In this document: positions 35,311 to 45,023 of the stretch, piece after piece
Position numbering within the stretch: the stretch's first letter is position 1
Layout: each line of letters starts with the position of its first letter
Assembly (NCBI GenBank): GCA_038147195.1
Contig: JAYQTB010000004.1
Span: 744,001-808,000, forward strand
DNA: 64,000 nucleotides
Source of the DNA: Eutrophocola salsuginis
GTDB taxonomy: Bacteria > Pseudomonadota > Gammaproteobacteria > Pseudomonadales > Pseudohongiellaceae
Reading direction: 5' to 3'
The notes under the pieces: model-generated
Database searches by the model: none
The model's input: the letters and a program-made list of their open reading frames with translations, nothing else
Told to the model about the DNA's origin: nothing
Program-made: the position numbers and the translations under genes

Positions 35311-37839
35311 ATGTTTCTGGATAAATACATCAACATTGTGCTGCGCTGGCCCCTGGCTGTTTTAGTTTGTGTCTCTGTGGTAACGGCCGGGTTGGGCTGG
35401 TATGCGCAGCAATTTCGCATGGATGCTTCGGCTGATTCGCTGGTGGTTGAAGGCGATGCTGACCTGGAATATTCCAGGGTGATCAATTCCCGCTACGGCA
35501 CGGGTGACTTCGTCTTTGTCACCTATACACCTGACGGACCCTTGTTTACTGCAGATTCTCTGACTGCTTTGCGTGGTTTGCGGGCGGAATTGCTGGCGCT
35601 GCCTAGCGTCAAATCCGTGGACAGCATTTTCGACGTACCTTTATTTAGGGTCGCCGGTGTTTCACTGAGCGAAGTGGCCGACAAGATCATTACCCTCGAT
35701 TCCCCGGGCGTCGACCTGGCCGACGCCCGTGATGACCTTGCCAGCAGCGAGGCGTATCGTGATGTCCTGCTCAGTGCCGACGGTGAGACAACGGCACTGA
35801 TCGTCAACTTCGCTTCCAATACAACTTTGGAGGATTTACTGTCTCAACGCACAAGCCTGCGAGATGCTGCCCGGACCGGCGCGCTGTCTGCTGCGGGCCA
35901 GAAAAACCTGGTCGGCATCGAGGCACGCTATACGGAGGCGGCCGTCGCCGATGCGCGCCAGCTGCACGAGGATATCGCCGCCATCAGGGATATCCTGAAC
36001 AAGTACCGAACATTAGCCATCATCTATCTTGGCGGTGTGCCCATGATTGCAGACGATCTTGTGACCTTCGTCAGAAATGATCTTGTGATGTTCGGCTCCG
36101 CCATCCTGCTCTTTATAATTGCGGCTCTGGCTTATCTTTTTCACAAGGTGCGCTATGTCCTCATCCCGCTTGCCTGTGGTGTTGTGATAGCCACTTGTGT
36201 CATTGGCCTGCTCGGGCTGCTTGATTGGCCCGTGACGGTGATATCCTCCAACTTTATCTCCCTGTTGCTGATCATCACCATATCACTGACGGTACACCTT
36301 ATCGTGAGGTATCGTGAACTTGAAGCAGAGCAACCCCGCCTGGCGCATCATGAGCGTATCCGGCTCACCCTTAAGAACATGTCCAAACCCTGTGCCTACA
36401 CCAGTCTCACGACTATTGTCGCTTTCGGCTCGCTTGTAGTCAGTGATATTCCCCCGATCATTGATTTTGGCTGGATGATGGTCATGGGAATTTGCTGCGC
36501 TTTCCTGCTTACCTTTCTGATGTTTCCAGCGATCCTAGGCCTGCTGCCGGCAAACCCCTCAGCTACGCGCAGCAAGTCAATCGATATAACGCCGGCGCTT
36601 GCCCGTTTTACCGATCATCATGGCATTTTAATCTTGGCTGTAGCCGTTCTTCTTTTTGTGTTCAGCGTCACGGGGATTTTGCGCCTGAAGGTAGAAAACA
36701 GTTTTATAGACTATTTCGATGAAAACACCGATATCTATAAGGGCATGGTGGCTATCGACAGGAATATGGGAGGAACGACGCCACTCGATGTCATTGTCGA
36801 TATGAGCAAGCCGAATCCCTTCGACAATGATGATGGTAATGAATTGTATGGGAACGCTTTCTTTGATGAAGGTTTTGACAACAATTTTGATAATGATTTT
36901 GATGCCGGATTTGAAGAATTCGATGGTGGTTACACAGACCATGAAGATGCCTACTGGTTCACCAGTGACAAGATGGCAGAAATCATCTCGATTCATGAAT
37001 ACCTGGAAAGCCTGCCTCAAACCGGCAAGGTGCTTTCCCTGGCAACCCTGCTGGGTATCGCCTACGAACTGAACGATGGTGAGCCGTTGAACAGCATTGA
37101 GTTGGGCGTACTCTACAATCGCATTCCGGTGGACTATAAAGAAAGCCTGTTGCGACCTTACGTTTCCGTGCCGGACGACCAGGTTCGCTTTTCTATACGT
37201 GTACTGGAAACGTCCCCGGACCTGGTACGTGCCGATTTGCTGGAAACCATACGAAGGGGGCTAAGAGACCAGTTCGGTTTTGCCGAAGAACAGATACATC
37301 TCACCGGCATGCTGGTGTTATACAACAACATGCTGCAAAGCCTGTTCGAGTCCCAGATCCTGACCCTCGGACTGGTACTGTTGGTCATAATGGGAATGTT
37401 CTTGGTACTGTTCCGTTCCTGGAAACTGGCGCTGATCGGCATCGTACCTAATATCCTGGCCGCTCTGGCGGTGCTGGGCCTGATGGGCTGGCTGGGTATA
37501 CCGCTTGACATGATGACCATCACTATTGCTGCCATTTCGGTCGGCATTGGCGTGGACAATACAATTCACTATATTCATCGCTTTAAGCAGAGTTACCCAG
37601 ATTTCAATAATTACCGCCAGACCATGGCATATTGCCACGGTAGTATTGGGCGGGCTATGTACTACACGGGGTTTACGATCGTTGCCGGGTTCTCCCTCCT
37701 AGTCTTGTCCAATTTCATTCCGACGATATATTTTGGCCTGCTGACGAGCCTGGCCATGTGTCTAGCCCTGGCTGGATCGCTCACACTCTTACCACAACTG
37801 CTTATCTTGTTTAGGCCGTTGGGAAGAGAGGGGAATTGA
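35311..37839 (+). CDS. RND superfamily (MMPL-type) exporter
   Basis: 842 residues. The RND layout is duplicated: an N-terminal membrane helix, a large periplasmic loop (about 40-250), a cluster of five to six helices (about 250-410), a second helix and periplasmic loop (about 430-660), then a final helix cluster (about 670-835) with GVDNTIHYIHRFKQ. This is the single-protein MMPL/hopanoid- or lipid-transporter branch, driven by the proton gradient. The second loop holds a very acidic Asp/Asn/Phe-rich insert (about 508-548, FDNDDGN and FDNNFDNDFDAGF) near its start. The substrate is unknown. Monocistronic, divergent from the DUF6502 gene. Confidence 0.88.
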   Translation: MFLDKYINIVLRWPLAVLVCVSVVTAGLGWYAQQFRMDASADSLVVEGDADLEYSRVINSRYGTGDFVFVTYTPDGPLFTADSLTALRGLRAELLALPSVKSVDSIFDVPLFRVAGVSLSEVADKIITLDSPGVDLADARDDLASSEAYRDVLLSADGETTALIVNFASNTTLEDLLSQRTSLRDAARTGALSAAGQKNLVGIEARYTEAAVADARQLHEDIAAIRDILNKYRTLAIIYLGGVPMIADDLVTFVRNDLVMFGSAILLFIIAALAYLFHKVRYVLIPLACGVVIATCVIGLLGLLDWPVTVISSNFISLLLIITISLTVHLIVRYRELEAEQPRLAHHERIRLTLKNMSKPCAYTSLTTIVAFGSLVVSDIPPIIDFGWMMVMGICCAFLLTFLMFPAILGLLPANPSATRSKSIDITPALARFTDHHGILILAVAVLLFVFSVTGILRLKVENSFIDYFDENTDIYKGMVAIDRNMGGTTPLDVIVDMSKPNPFDNDDGNELYGNAFFDEGFDNNFDNDFDAGFEEFDGGYTDHEDAYWFTSDKMAEIISIHEYLESLPQTGKVLSLATLLGIAYELNDGEPLNSIELGVLYNRIPVDYKESLLRPYVSVPDDQVRFSIRVLETSPDLVRADLLETIRRGLRDQFGFAEEQIHLTGMLVLYNNMLQSLFESQILTLGLVLLVIMGMFLVLFRSWKLALIGIVPNILAALAVLGLMGWLGIPLDMMTITIAAISVGIGVDNTIHYIHRFKQSYPDFNNYRQTMAYCHGSIGRAMYYTGFTIVAGFSLLVLSNFIPTIYFGLLTSLAMCLALAGSLTLLPQLLILFRPLGREGN

Positions 37840-37867
37840 TGCGGATGCTGTAGTGAGGGAGTGGTCT

Positions 37868-37954
37868 TCGTTAGCCCGAGGCGATTGTCCGGTTTTACGT
37901 TGTTATTGTTGAATGCCTGTGGTCGACATATGGTTTTTCGCCTCGGGCTAACGA
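37868..37954. repeat. 17-bp perfect inverted repeat downstream of the RND gene
   Basis: TCGTTAGCCCGAGGCGA (37868-37884) and its exact complement TCGCCTCGGGCTAACGA (37938-37954), with 53 bases between. No T-run follows the right arm. It could be the ends of a small non-autonomous element or a long-loop hairpin. No other copy was noticed in this window. Confidence 0.75.
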
Positions 37955-38704
37955 GTGACAAAAAAGATAATCAGAAACCCGCTCCTGAAACAGGCCGCAA
38001 TAAGCATGCCAGAATGAAGGTGACCAATTGCCAACAATGTAACCGATGACATTTTGCAACCATCGAAAAATCAACAATTTAGCACACGGAATTCCAAATT
38101 CTGGGTTTAATTTTATACTTGCTATTCAATAAGATATAATCCAACCTTAAAGTAAAAAAATGTGCAAAATTTGATCAGTGGCATGCGCGCTTTTTTCACT
38201 TACGTATAGAGTTTGTTAAAAATTTACTTAACCGATAAGAACTTACAAAAAAATAAAAATATTTTTTGTTAAGATCACTGACCCATCCTTAGGCCAGTAT
38301 TCATCCGGTATCAGGAAAAACGATGTAACCTACTGAAAAAAATGATGAATAGGGTCAGTTTGGATACAGTTTAGCTTGTGTTTGTAATATCCTGGAAAAT
38401 GACAAGTGCTGGTCCGTGAATTACCCCAGATTGGGTGACCCGTGGACCGCCCGGAGCGGCTATTGAATAAGCGTATTTGATGTGGCACAATCCCGGCCTG
38501 CTTCAGAAATAATATTTGTAACTAATTGATTTTTAAACGGTATTTTTACCGTGGTACTATCCGCCCGAGACCGGATTTTGACTGCCGGCAACGAGCGAAT
38601 TCCCCTTAACCCCGACCGGCTTTAATGTCACCTTGCGGTGAGAAGCAGTCTTTCGAACGGGGCAGGAAAACGTTAACCAAGACAACAAGAATTAGGAACA
38701 CACC
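37955..38704. other. AT-rich intergenic region upstream of tig
   Basis: 750 bases without a convincing gene, very AT-rich between about 38050 and 38300. A short ORF spanning 37861-38049 has no recognisable features. The tig promoter should lie in the last 200 bases; a candidate is listed separately. The leader near 38600-38700 ends with GGCAGGAAAACG and an AATTAGGAAC ribosome-binding stretch. Confidence 0.4.
38532..38560 (+). promoter_or_regulatory. Candidate extended -10 promoter for tig with palindromic spacer
   Basis: TGGTACTAT (38552-38560) is an extended -10 element. A weak -35 TTTAAA lies at 38532-38537. The spacer contains a perfect 6-bp inverted repeat ACGGTA-TTTT-TACCGT (38537-38552), which could be a repressor site or chance. 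The tig start is 145 bases downstream. Confidence 0.35.
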
Positions 38705-40033
38705 ATGCAAGTTTCAATGGAAACCCTTGCCGGCCTGGAAAGGCGTATGACTATAGAAGTACCGGCAGAAACCGTGGAAAGCCGCGTCAAAAGCCGGCTC
38801 CTGGAAGCCGCTAAGAACGTTCACATGAAAGGGTTCAGGAAAGGCAAGGTACCCGTCAAAGTTATCAAGGCCCGTTATGGTGCGGGCGTGCGGCAGGAAG
38901 TCTTGGGAGAGGTCATGAGCCACTCTTGGGTGGAAGCCGTAACTCAGGAAAATGTAAAGCCGGCCGGTCAGCCCAGGATCGAGCCAAAGAACCTCGAGGA
39001 GGGCCAGAACCTGGAGTTTACCGCGACCTTCGAGGTTTACCCTGAGATCGAATTGCAGGACTTTTCAGGCATCATCATTGAAAAAAAGAGTGCTGATATC
39101 ACCGACACTGATATCGACAAGATGGTTGAAACCCTACGCGAACAACGCAAGACATATGCCGAAACTGACAGGGCAAGCCAGAATGGCGACCAGGTAAATA
39201 TCGATTTCACAGGCACCATTGAGGGCGAAAAATTTGAAGGCGGCGAGGCCAAGAGCAGCAACCTGGTCCTGGGATCCAAGCGAATGATCCCGGGTTTCGA
39301 GGATGGCCTGGTCGGCCTGTCCAAGGATGATGAGAAAGCTCTTTCCCTGACCTTTCCTGAGGATTACCACAACAAGGAACTGGCGGGAAAAGACACGGTG
39401 TTCGCCGTAAAGATAAATAGTGTCAAAGAACCTGTGCTGCCCGAACTGAATGATGAATTTTTCACTTCCTTTGATGTTGCCGATGGCGGCCTTGTCGCGT
39501 TCAGGAAAGAAGTTTCGGCGAACATGGCGCGCGAGTTGAAAAACGCCTCCCGCAACAATGTCAAGAACCAGGTGATCGAAGGTCTGCTGAAAATCCATAC
39601 CGTGGATGTGCCTAAGGCCCTGGTAAAGAATGAAATCGGTGTCCTGCGCAAGCAAGCCATGCAGCGATTCGGTGGTGGCCGAAATATCGATCCTTCCATG
39701 CTTCCTGATGATCTGTTCTCAGCACAAGCTGAACGGCGTATCTTACTCAGCCTGATCATGAACGAGGTCGTCAACAAAAATGACCTAAAGCCGGAAGCCG
39801 ATGCTGTGCGCAAACTCATCGAAGAAATGGCGGAAAGCTATGAAAAGCCGGAAGAAGTCATCAAGTGGTATTACGGTGACAAGGAACAACTTGCCAATAT
39901 TGAGGCTATGGCGCTTGAAGAAGCTGTCATTGACCTGATCCTGGATTCGGCCAAAATTACTGAGACGAACGTCAGTTACGAAGAAGCTCTGAAGCCGACA
40001 GCAGAGGCTGATGCCGACACTGCAGAAGATTAA
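38705..40033 (+). CDS. tig: Trigger factor, ribosome-associated chaperone
   Basis: 442 residues, usual length. The N-terminal ribosome-binding domain has KGFRKGKVP in the GFRxGKxP signature. The FKBP-type prolyl isomerase domain (about 155-245) has NGDQVNIDFTGTIEGEKFEGG and MIPGFEDGLVG, and a long helical C-terminal chaperone domain follows, ending in an acidic tail. It binds nascent chains at the exit tunnel and speeds proline isomerisation. First gene of the tig-clpP-clpX-lon-hupB-ppiD island conserved across gammaproteobacteria; clpP starts 46 bases later. Confidence 0.97.
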   Translation: MQVSMETLAGLERRMTIEVPAETVESRVKSRLLEAAKNVHMKGFRKGKVPVKVIKARYGAGVRQEVLGEVMSHSWVEAVTQENVKPAGQPRIEPKNLEEGQNLEFTATFEVYPEIELQDFSGIIIEKKSADITDTDIDKMVETLREQRKTYAETDRASQNGDQVNIDFTGTIEGEKFEGGEAKSSNLVLGSKRMIPGFEDGLVGLSKDDEKALSLTFPEDYHNKELAGKDTVFAVKINSVKEPVLPELNDEFFTSFDVADGGLVAFRKEVSANMARELKNASRNNVKNQVIEGLLKIHTVDVPKALVKNEIGVLRKQAMQRFGGGRNIDPSMLPDDLFSAQAERRILLSLIMNEVVNKNDLKPEADAVRKLIEEMAESYEKPEEVIKWYYGDKEQLANIEAMALEEAVIDLILDSAKITETNVSYEEALKPTAEADADTAED

Positions 40034-40079
40034 TGGCGGGATATCAACAAACACTGCTGCACCTGTAACAGGAATCGAG

Positions 40080-40730
40080 ATGAAGAAATACGAAAAAGAA
40101 TTAGTAGAGGAATATGCCAGCCTGGTACCGATCGTTGTCGAGCAGACTGCCCGTGGTGAGCGCTCCTATGACATCTACTCTCGGCTCCTCAAGGACAGGA
40201 TCATCTTCATGGTTGGCCAGGTTGAGGATCACATGGCCAACCTGGTCGTCGCCCAATTGCTTTTCCTGGAGTCTGAAAATCCAGACAAGGATATCCATCT
40301 TTATATCAACTCTCCGGGCGGCTCAGTAACCGCCGGCCTGTCCATATACGACACCATGCAGTTCATCAAACCTGATGTCAGCACCATGTGTATCGGCCAG
40401 GCGGCCAGTATGGGTGCGCTGCTGCTGACCGGTGGCCATAAAGGCAAGCGGTTCGCGCTTCCGCACTCGCGCATGATGATTCACCAGCCCAGTGGCGGCG
40501 CCCAGGGCCAGGCATCTGATATCCACATCCAGGCTCAGGAAATATTGAAAGTCCGGGAGCGGATGAACGAGATCATGTCTCACCATACTGGCCAGCCTGT
40601 CGACGTCATCGCCCGGGATACAGATCGTGATAACTTCATGAGTGGCGAGGAGGCGGTCTGCTACGGCCTGATCGACAAAGTCATGGAAAAACGTGTCCTA
40701 CCAGGACCGCCCCCAGGCGGGGAAGCCTGA
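40080..40730 (+). CDS. clpP: ATP-dependent Clp protease proteolytic subunit
   Basis: 216 residues from ATG 40080 with AGGAA upstream; a longer frame that overlaps tig is rejected. Catalytic triad: Ser110 (GQAASMGA), His135 (RMMIHQP) and Asp184 (ARDTDRDNF), with the same spacing as the E. coli enzyme. Residues before about 14 are a short propeptide, as in E. coli. It forms the tetradecameric chamber that works with ClpX, encoded next, and with ClpA elsewhere. Confidence 0.97.
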   Translation: MKKYEKELVEEYASLVPIVVEQTARGERSYDIYSRLLKDRIIFMVGQVEDHMANLVVAQLLFLESENPDKDIHLYINSPGGSVTAGLSIYDTMQFIKPDVSTMCIGQAASMGALLLTGGHKGKRFALPHSRMMIHQPSGGAQGQASDIHIQAQEILKVRERMNEIMSHHTGQPVDVIARDTDRDNFMSGEEAVCYGLIDKVMEKRVLPGPPPGGEA

Positions 40731-40877
40731 CAGCGTGTTCATGTCAGGTTCTACTTGTAAAATAGGTCAAATGCCTTAATCTAGCGCTATCGATATACAG
40801 CGGGCTGTACTGTTTGATTATCAGGAACTGCTCCGCATTTGGTTAAAAGGTATTTAAGGGTAATCCGGAACCGGCAC

Positions 40878-42167
40878 ATGGCAGACGACAAGAAAGACGA
40901 CGATAGCGGCAAGCTGCTTTATTGTTCTTTTTGCGGCAAAAGCCAGCACGAAGTCAGGAAGCTAATCGCAGGTCCTTCCGTGTTTGTCTGTGACGAATGC
41001 GTCGATCTCTGCAACGATATTATCCGGGAAGAGATCCAGGAAAAGTCAGTCGACAAGAAAGACCATAAACTGCCTACTCCGGAGGAAATCCGGGACACCC
41101 TCGACGAATATGTAATAGGCCAGGACAAGGCGAAAAAGACTCTGTCCGTTGCCGTCTACAACCACTACAAGCGTCTCAATTTTGAAAAGAAGAACGACGA
41201 TGTAGAACTCGGTAAGAGCAACATCCTAATCATCGGACCGACAGGTACCGGCAAGACCCTTCTGGCCGAAACTCTGGCTCGCCTGCTGGATGTTCCGTTC
41301 ACCATCGCTGACGCCACTACGCTAACCGAAGCGGGTTATGTCGGTGAGGACGTTGAGAACATCATTCAGAAACTCCTGCAGAAGTGTGAGTACGACGTTG
41401 AGAAGGCCCAGATTGGGATCGTCTATATCGACGAGATAGACAAGATTTCCCGCAAGTCCGATAACCCGTCAATTACTCGCGATGTTTCCGGCGAGGGTGT
41501 GCAGCAAGCATTGCTGAAACTTATCGAAGGTACCATAGCTTCCGTTCCCCCGCAGGGAGGCAGGAAGCACCCACAACAGGAATTCCTACAGATAGACACC
41601 TCCAATATCCTGTTCATCTGTGGCGGCGCCTTTGCCGGCGTCGACAAGATTATTCGCGACCGCTCCGACAAGAGCGGTATCGGCTTTTCTGCCGAGGTAC
41701 GTAGCCCAGAAGCGGAAAAACTCGTCGGTGAGACCCTCCAGGATGTTGAACCGGAAGACCTCGTGAAGTATGGCCTGATTCCTGAATTTGTCGGTCGTTT
41801 GCCAATGATCGCGACCCTGAACGAGTTGAACGAAGAAGCCCTAGTACAGATTCTCAAGGAGCCAAAGAACTCACTGACCAAGCAGTATGCTAAGCTCTTT
41901 GAGATGGAAGGGGTAGAGATCCAGTTCCGCGATGATGCCCTCAGAGCAATTGCCCGCAAGGCACAGCAGCGGAAAACCGGTGCCCGCGGCCTTCGTTCCA
42001 TCATGGAATCTGTACTCCTAGATACAATGTACAACATTCCGTCCCAGGATGGAGTGACCAAGGTAGTTATTGATGAAGCCGTCATAAATGGTGAATCAGA
42101 GCCATTGTTGATGTACGAAACAGGCGACGTCCCACAAAGCAAGGCCGCCAACAAGGACCCCGCCTGA
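40878..42167 (+). CDS. clpX: ATP-dependent Clp protease ATPase subunit ClpX
   Basis: 429 residues from ATG 40878; a frame beginning at TTG 40839 is less likely. The N-terminal zinc-binding domain has Cys16, 19, 38 and 41. The AAA+ module has Walker A GPTGTGKT, Walker B IVYIDEIDKI, pore loop AGYVGEDVEN and the ClpP-docking IGF loop in KSGIGFSAE. It unfolds tagged proteins (for example ssrA-tagged) and feeds them to ClpP. There are 147 bases between clpP and clpX, so it may have its own promoter in addition to read-through. Confidence 0.97.
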   Translation: MADDKKDDDSGKLLYCSFCGKSQHEVRKLIAGPSVFVCDECVDLCNDIIREEIQEKSVDKKDHKLPTPEEIRDTLDEYVIGQDKAKKTLSVAVYNHYKRLNFEKKNDDVELGKSNILIIGPTGTGKTLLAETLARLLDVPFTIADATTLTEAGYVGEDVENIIQKLLQKCEYDVEKAQIGIVYIDEIDKISRKSDNPSITRDVSGEGVQQALLKLIEGTIASVPPQGGRKHPQQEFLQIDTSNILFICGGAFAGVDKIIRDRSDKSGIGFSAEVRSPEAEKLVGETLQDVEPEDLVKYGLIPEFVGRLPMIATLNELNEEALVQILKEPKNSLTKQYAKLFEMEGVEIQFRDDALRAIARKAQQRKTGARGLRSIMESVLLDTMYNIPSQDGVTKVVIDEAVINGESEPLLMYETGDVPQSKAANKDPA

Positions 42168-42202
42168 GTAAATCCTTTCCCGAATTGTTTTCACTGGCCG
42201 GT

Positions 42203-42230
42203 CTTGAAAATGCCTGAGCAGGCCTTATAT
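42203..42230 (+). promoter_or_regulatory. Candidate heat-shock (sigma-32) promoter for lon
   Basis: CTTGAAA (42203-42209) and CCTTATAT (42223-42230) are 13 bases apart, resembling the sigma-32 pattern CTTGAAA-N13-CCCCATNT. The overlapping TTGAAA with TATATT could also serve sigma-70. It lies 144 bases before the lon start; lon is heat-inducible in relatives. Confidence 0.55.
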
Positions 42231-42373
42231 TTATAACAGGAAATATGTTACCTAGCAGCCGCCCTCTGAAGCTTTCCGGGCAGTATTACCAATCCCTTGC
42301 TGCCTCTAGCATTGCTGCTTAATTTGTATTTCAATGTCACTATCCAGTCACGCCATAGGTCCGATCAATCACT

Positions 42374-44809
42374 ATGCCAACCCAGGATGCACCCAACACC
42401 GATAACCTACTGCCATTTCTCCCGCTGAGAGGCGTTGTTGTCTATCCGCAAATCGTCCACCCGCTGTTTGTTGCACGAGAAAAATCTATACGCGCATTAA
42501 AGGCGGCTATGGCCAATGACAAAAAGGTCGTCCTAGCCGCACAGAAACAGCACTCGAAAGACGACCCTGGTAAGGATGATGTATTCACCATCGGTACCTT
42601 AGCCTCTGTGCTCCAGCTGATGCATGTGAACGACGGTACGGTCAAGGTGCTAGTCGAAGGCGTGGAGCGTGTGCAGATCAAGAAACTCCAGATAGATGGC
42701 GATTATACCAGGGCCGAGATCACCAGCCTGATTGGCAGCACTGTGGAAGAAAAAGACAACGAAATTCTGATGCGGTCACTGTTGTCACAATTCGATCAGT
42801 ACGTGCAGCTCAGCAAGAAAATTTCTTCGGAGGTTTTAACTTCAATTACCAGTATCGACGAACAGAGTCGGCTGGTGGATACCATTGCCACGCATATGCC
42901 CCTGCAGTTGCAGGAAAAACAGAATATTCTCGAGCTGGTAAATCTGAAGCCTCGCATCGAACACCTGATGTCGCTGATCGAAGCCGAAATCGACATTTTC
43001 CAGGTGGAAAAGCGTATTCGCGGACGGGTGAAAAAGCAGATGGAGAAAAGTCAGCGCGAGTACTACCTAAATGAACAGATGAAGGCCATCCAGAAGGAAA
43101 TGGGTGAACTGGACGATGTGCCCAACGAGGCAGAAGAGTTAAAGCGGAAGATCGACGAAGCAGGTATGTCCAAGGAGGCCAAGGAAAAGGCGTCTGCCGA
43201 ACTGAACAAACTGAAGATGATGTCACCGATGTCATCAGAGGCATCTGTGGTGCGCACCTATATAGACTGGATGATCAACGTACCCTGGAAGAAGAAATCC
43301 AAGATACGTACCGATCTGAAGAGTGCGGAGGAAATTCTCGATCATGACCACTATGGACTGAAAGAGGTCAAGGAGCGCATCGTCGAGTACCTAGCTGTTC
43401 AGAAACGGGTGAAAAAACTAAAAGGTCCAATCCTTTGCCTGGTCGGTCCGCCCGGCGTGGGCAAGACTTCGCTAGGCGAATCCGTGGCCCGGGCAACCGG
43501 TCGGAAATTCGTCAGGATGGCCCTGGGCGGCGTTCGTGACGAAGCAGAGATTCGCGGCCACAGGCGTACTTATATCGGTTCGCTGCCGGGTAAGGTATTG
43601 CAGAAGATGGCCAAGGTCGGGGTCCGTAATCCCTTGGTCCTCCTCGACGAAGTAGACAAGATGGGTATGGATCATCGCGGCGATCCTGCGGCCGCATTGC
43701 TTGAGGTGCTCGATCCCGAACAGAACCACAGCTTCAATGATCATTACCTGGAAGTAGATTACGACCTAAGTAATGTGCTTTTCATCTGTACATCCAATTC
43801 CATGAACATACCCGAGCCGTTGCTCGACAGGATGGAAGTGATTCGCTTGCCGGGTTACATGGAGGACGAAAAGCGCAACATCGCCAGTCGCTATCTCTTG
43901 CCGAAGCAGAAAGAAAATAATGGCCTTAACGTCGACGAGGTGACTTTCACCGATAAAGCGATCGTCAACCTGATCCGTCATTATACCCGTGAAGCAGGTG
44001 TGCGTGGACTCGAACGCGAGATTGCTAAGATATGTCGCAAAATCGTCAAGGAACATGCGCTCAATAACAAGGCGACCAGGATCTCGGTCACCGAAAATGA
44101 TCTTGAAAAATATCTGGGCGTTCAGAAATACGATTTCGGACGTGCAGAAGAGAAAGATGCCATTGGCCAAGTCAACGGACTTGCATGGACACAGGCGGGT
44201 GGCGAATTGCTGACCATAGAAGCCGTGGCAACACCGGGTAAGGGCAAGACCACCATGACCGGTTCACTGGGCGACATCATGAAGGAATCTATCCAGGCAG
44301 CGCTCACTGTTCTCAGGAGTCGTTCTACGACGCTGGGCCTCAAAGAAAACTTTCATGAAAACAATGATTTACATATACACGTGCCGGAGGGAGCTACACC
44401 TAAGGATGGCCCCAGCGCTGGTATTGGCATGTGCACGGCACTGATTTCCGTGCTCACCGGCATACCGGTTCGCAAGGACGTGGCGATGACTGGCGAGATC
44501 ACCCTTCGTGGCCAGGTGCTGCCCATCGGTGGTCTCAAGGAAAAGTTGCTTGCGGCTCACCGCGGTGACATCAAGATCGTGATCATCCCAAAAGAGAACG
44601 AAAGAGATCTGAAGGAAATTCCTGATAACATCAAGGTTGATTTGCAAATCAAGCCTGTAAAGTGGATTGACGAAGTATTGGAAATCGCACTTCAGTACAT
44701 GCCAGAGCCGACGGAAGATATTAAATCTCAAGCACTTGAAAAAGGTTCCTCAGAATCGACTGAAAACGAAGAAAATGACACCAGCAAAAAATCTATTAAT
44801 ACGCACTAA
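42374..44809 (+). CDS. lon: ATP-dependent Lon protease
   Basis: 811 residues. N-terminal LON substrate domain (LPFLPLRGVVVYP), coiled-coil, AAA+ module with Walker A GPPGVGKT (about 356-363) and VLLDEVDKM, and a C-terminal serine-lysine protease domain with Ser681 in PKDGPSAGIGM and Lys724 in GGLKEKLL. The Asp/Glu/Ser-rich tail after about 785 is longer than in E. coli. It degrades misfolded and regulatory proteins in the cytosol. Next in the conserved clpPX-lon-hupB order. Confidence 0.97.
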   Translation: MPTQDAPNTDNLLPFLPLRGVVVYPQIVHPLFVAREKSIRALKAAMANDKKVVLAAQKQHSKDDPGKDDVFTIGTLASVLQLMHVNDGTVKVLVEGVERVQIKKLQIDGDYTRAEITSLIGSTVEEKDNEILMRSLLSQFDQYVQLSKKISSEVLTSITSIDEQSRLVDTIATHMPLQLQEKQNILELVNLKPRIEHLMSLIEAEIDIFQVEKRIRGRVKKQMEKSQREYYLNEQMKAIQKEMGELDDVPNEAEELKRKIDEAGMSKEAKEKASAELNKLKMMSPMSSEASVVRTYIDWMINVPWKKKSKIRTDLKSAEEILDHDHYGLKEVKERIVEYLAVQKRVKKLKGPILCLVGPPGVGKTSLGESVARATGRKFVRMALGGVRDEAEIRGHRRTYIGSLPGKVLQKMAKVGVRNPLVLLDEVDKMGMDHRGDPAAALLEVLDPEQNHSFNDHYLEVDYDLSNVLFICTSNSMNIPEPLLDRMEVIRLPGYMEDEKRNIASRYLLPKQKENNGLNVDEVTFTDKAIVNLIRHYTREAGVRGLEREIAKICRKIVKEHALNNKATRISVTENDLEKYLGVQKYDFGRAEEKDAIGQVNGLAWTQAGGELLTIEAVATPGKGKTTMTGSLGDIMKESIQAALTVLRSRSTTLGLKENFHENNDLHIHVPEGATPKDGPSAGIGMCTALISVLTGIPVRKDVAMTGEITLRGQVLPIGGLKEKLLAAHRGDIKIVIIPKENERDLKEIPDNIKVDLQIKPVKWIDEVLEIALQYMPEPTEDIKSQALEKGSSESTENEENDTSKKSINTH

Positions 44810-44823
44810 AAGCCTCGAATTTC

Positions 44824-44853
44824 TTGACATTCTTCCGAGTCAGTTGATATAAA
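44824..44853 (+). promoter_or_regulatory. Strong sigma-70 promoter for hupB
   Basis: A consensus -35 TTGACA (44824-44829) and near-consensus -10 TATAAA (44848-44853) with an 18-base spacer. It lies 14 bases after the lon stop and 170 bases before the hupB start, leaving a long untranslated leader. This is the best promoter match I saw in the window and suits an abundant nucleoid protein. Confidence 0.8.
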
Positions 44854-45023
44854 GTTGTTGTATTAGAAGCCGGCTAACTGCTCCGGCACTACTGCCAGTT
44901 ACTACTAATCAGGATCCGTTCCTGTGGATATTTTTAGAAGTTACACTTGCAGTGATGTTTACAAAATTAGTAGTTACAAAATTCCACATTAACTTGAACC
45001 TACAAGCATAAGAAGGGGATAAC

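Noticed and set aside
37868..37954. Integron attC site
   Set aside because: The ends read GTTAGCC...GGCTAAC, the opposite polarity to the required RYYYAAC...GTTRRRY, and there is no integrase or cassette pattern.
37861..38049. 62-residue ORF after the RND gene
   Set aside because: It overlaps the inverted repeat, lacks a ribosome-binding site and has no protein-like pattern.
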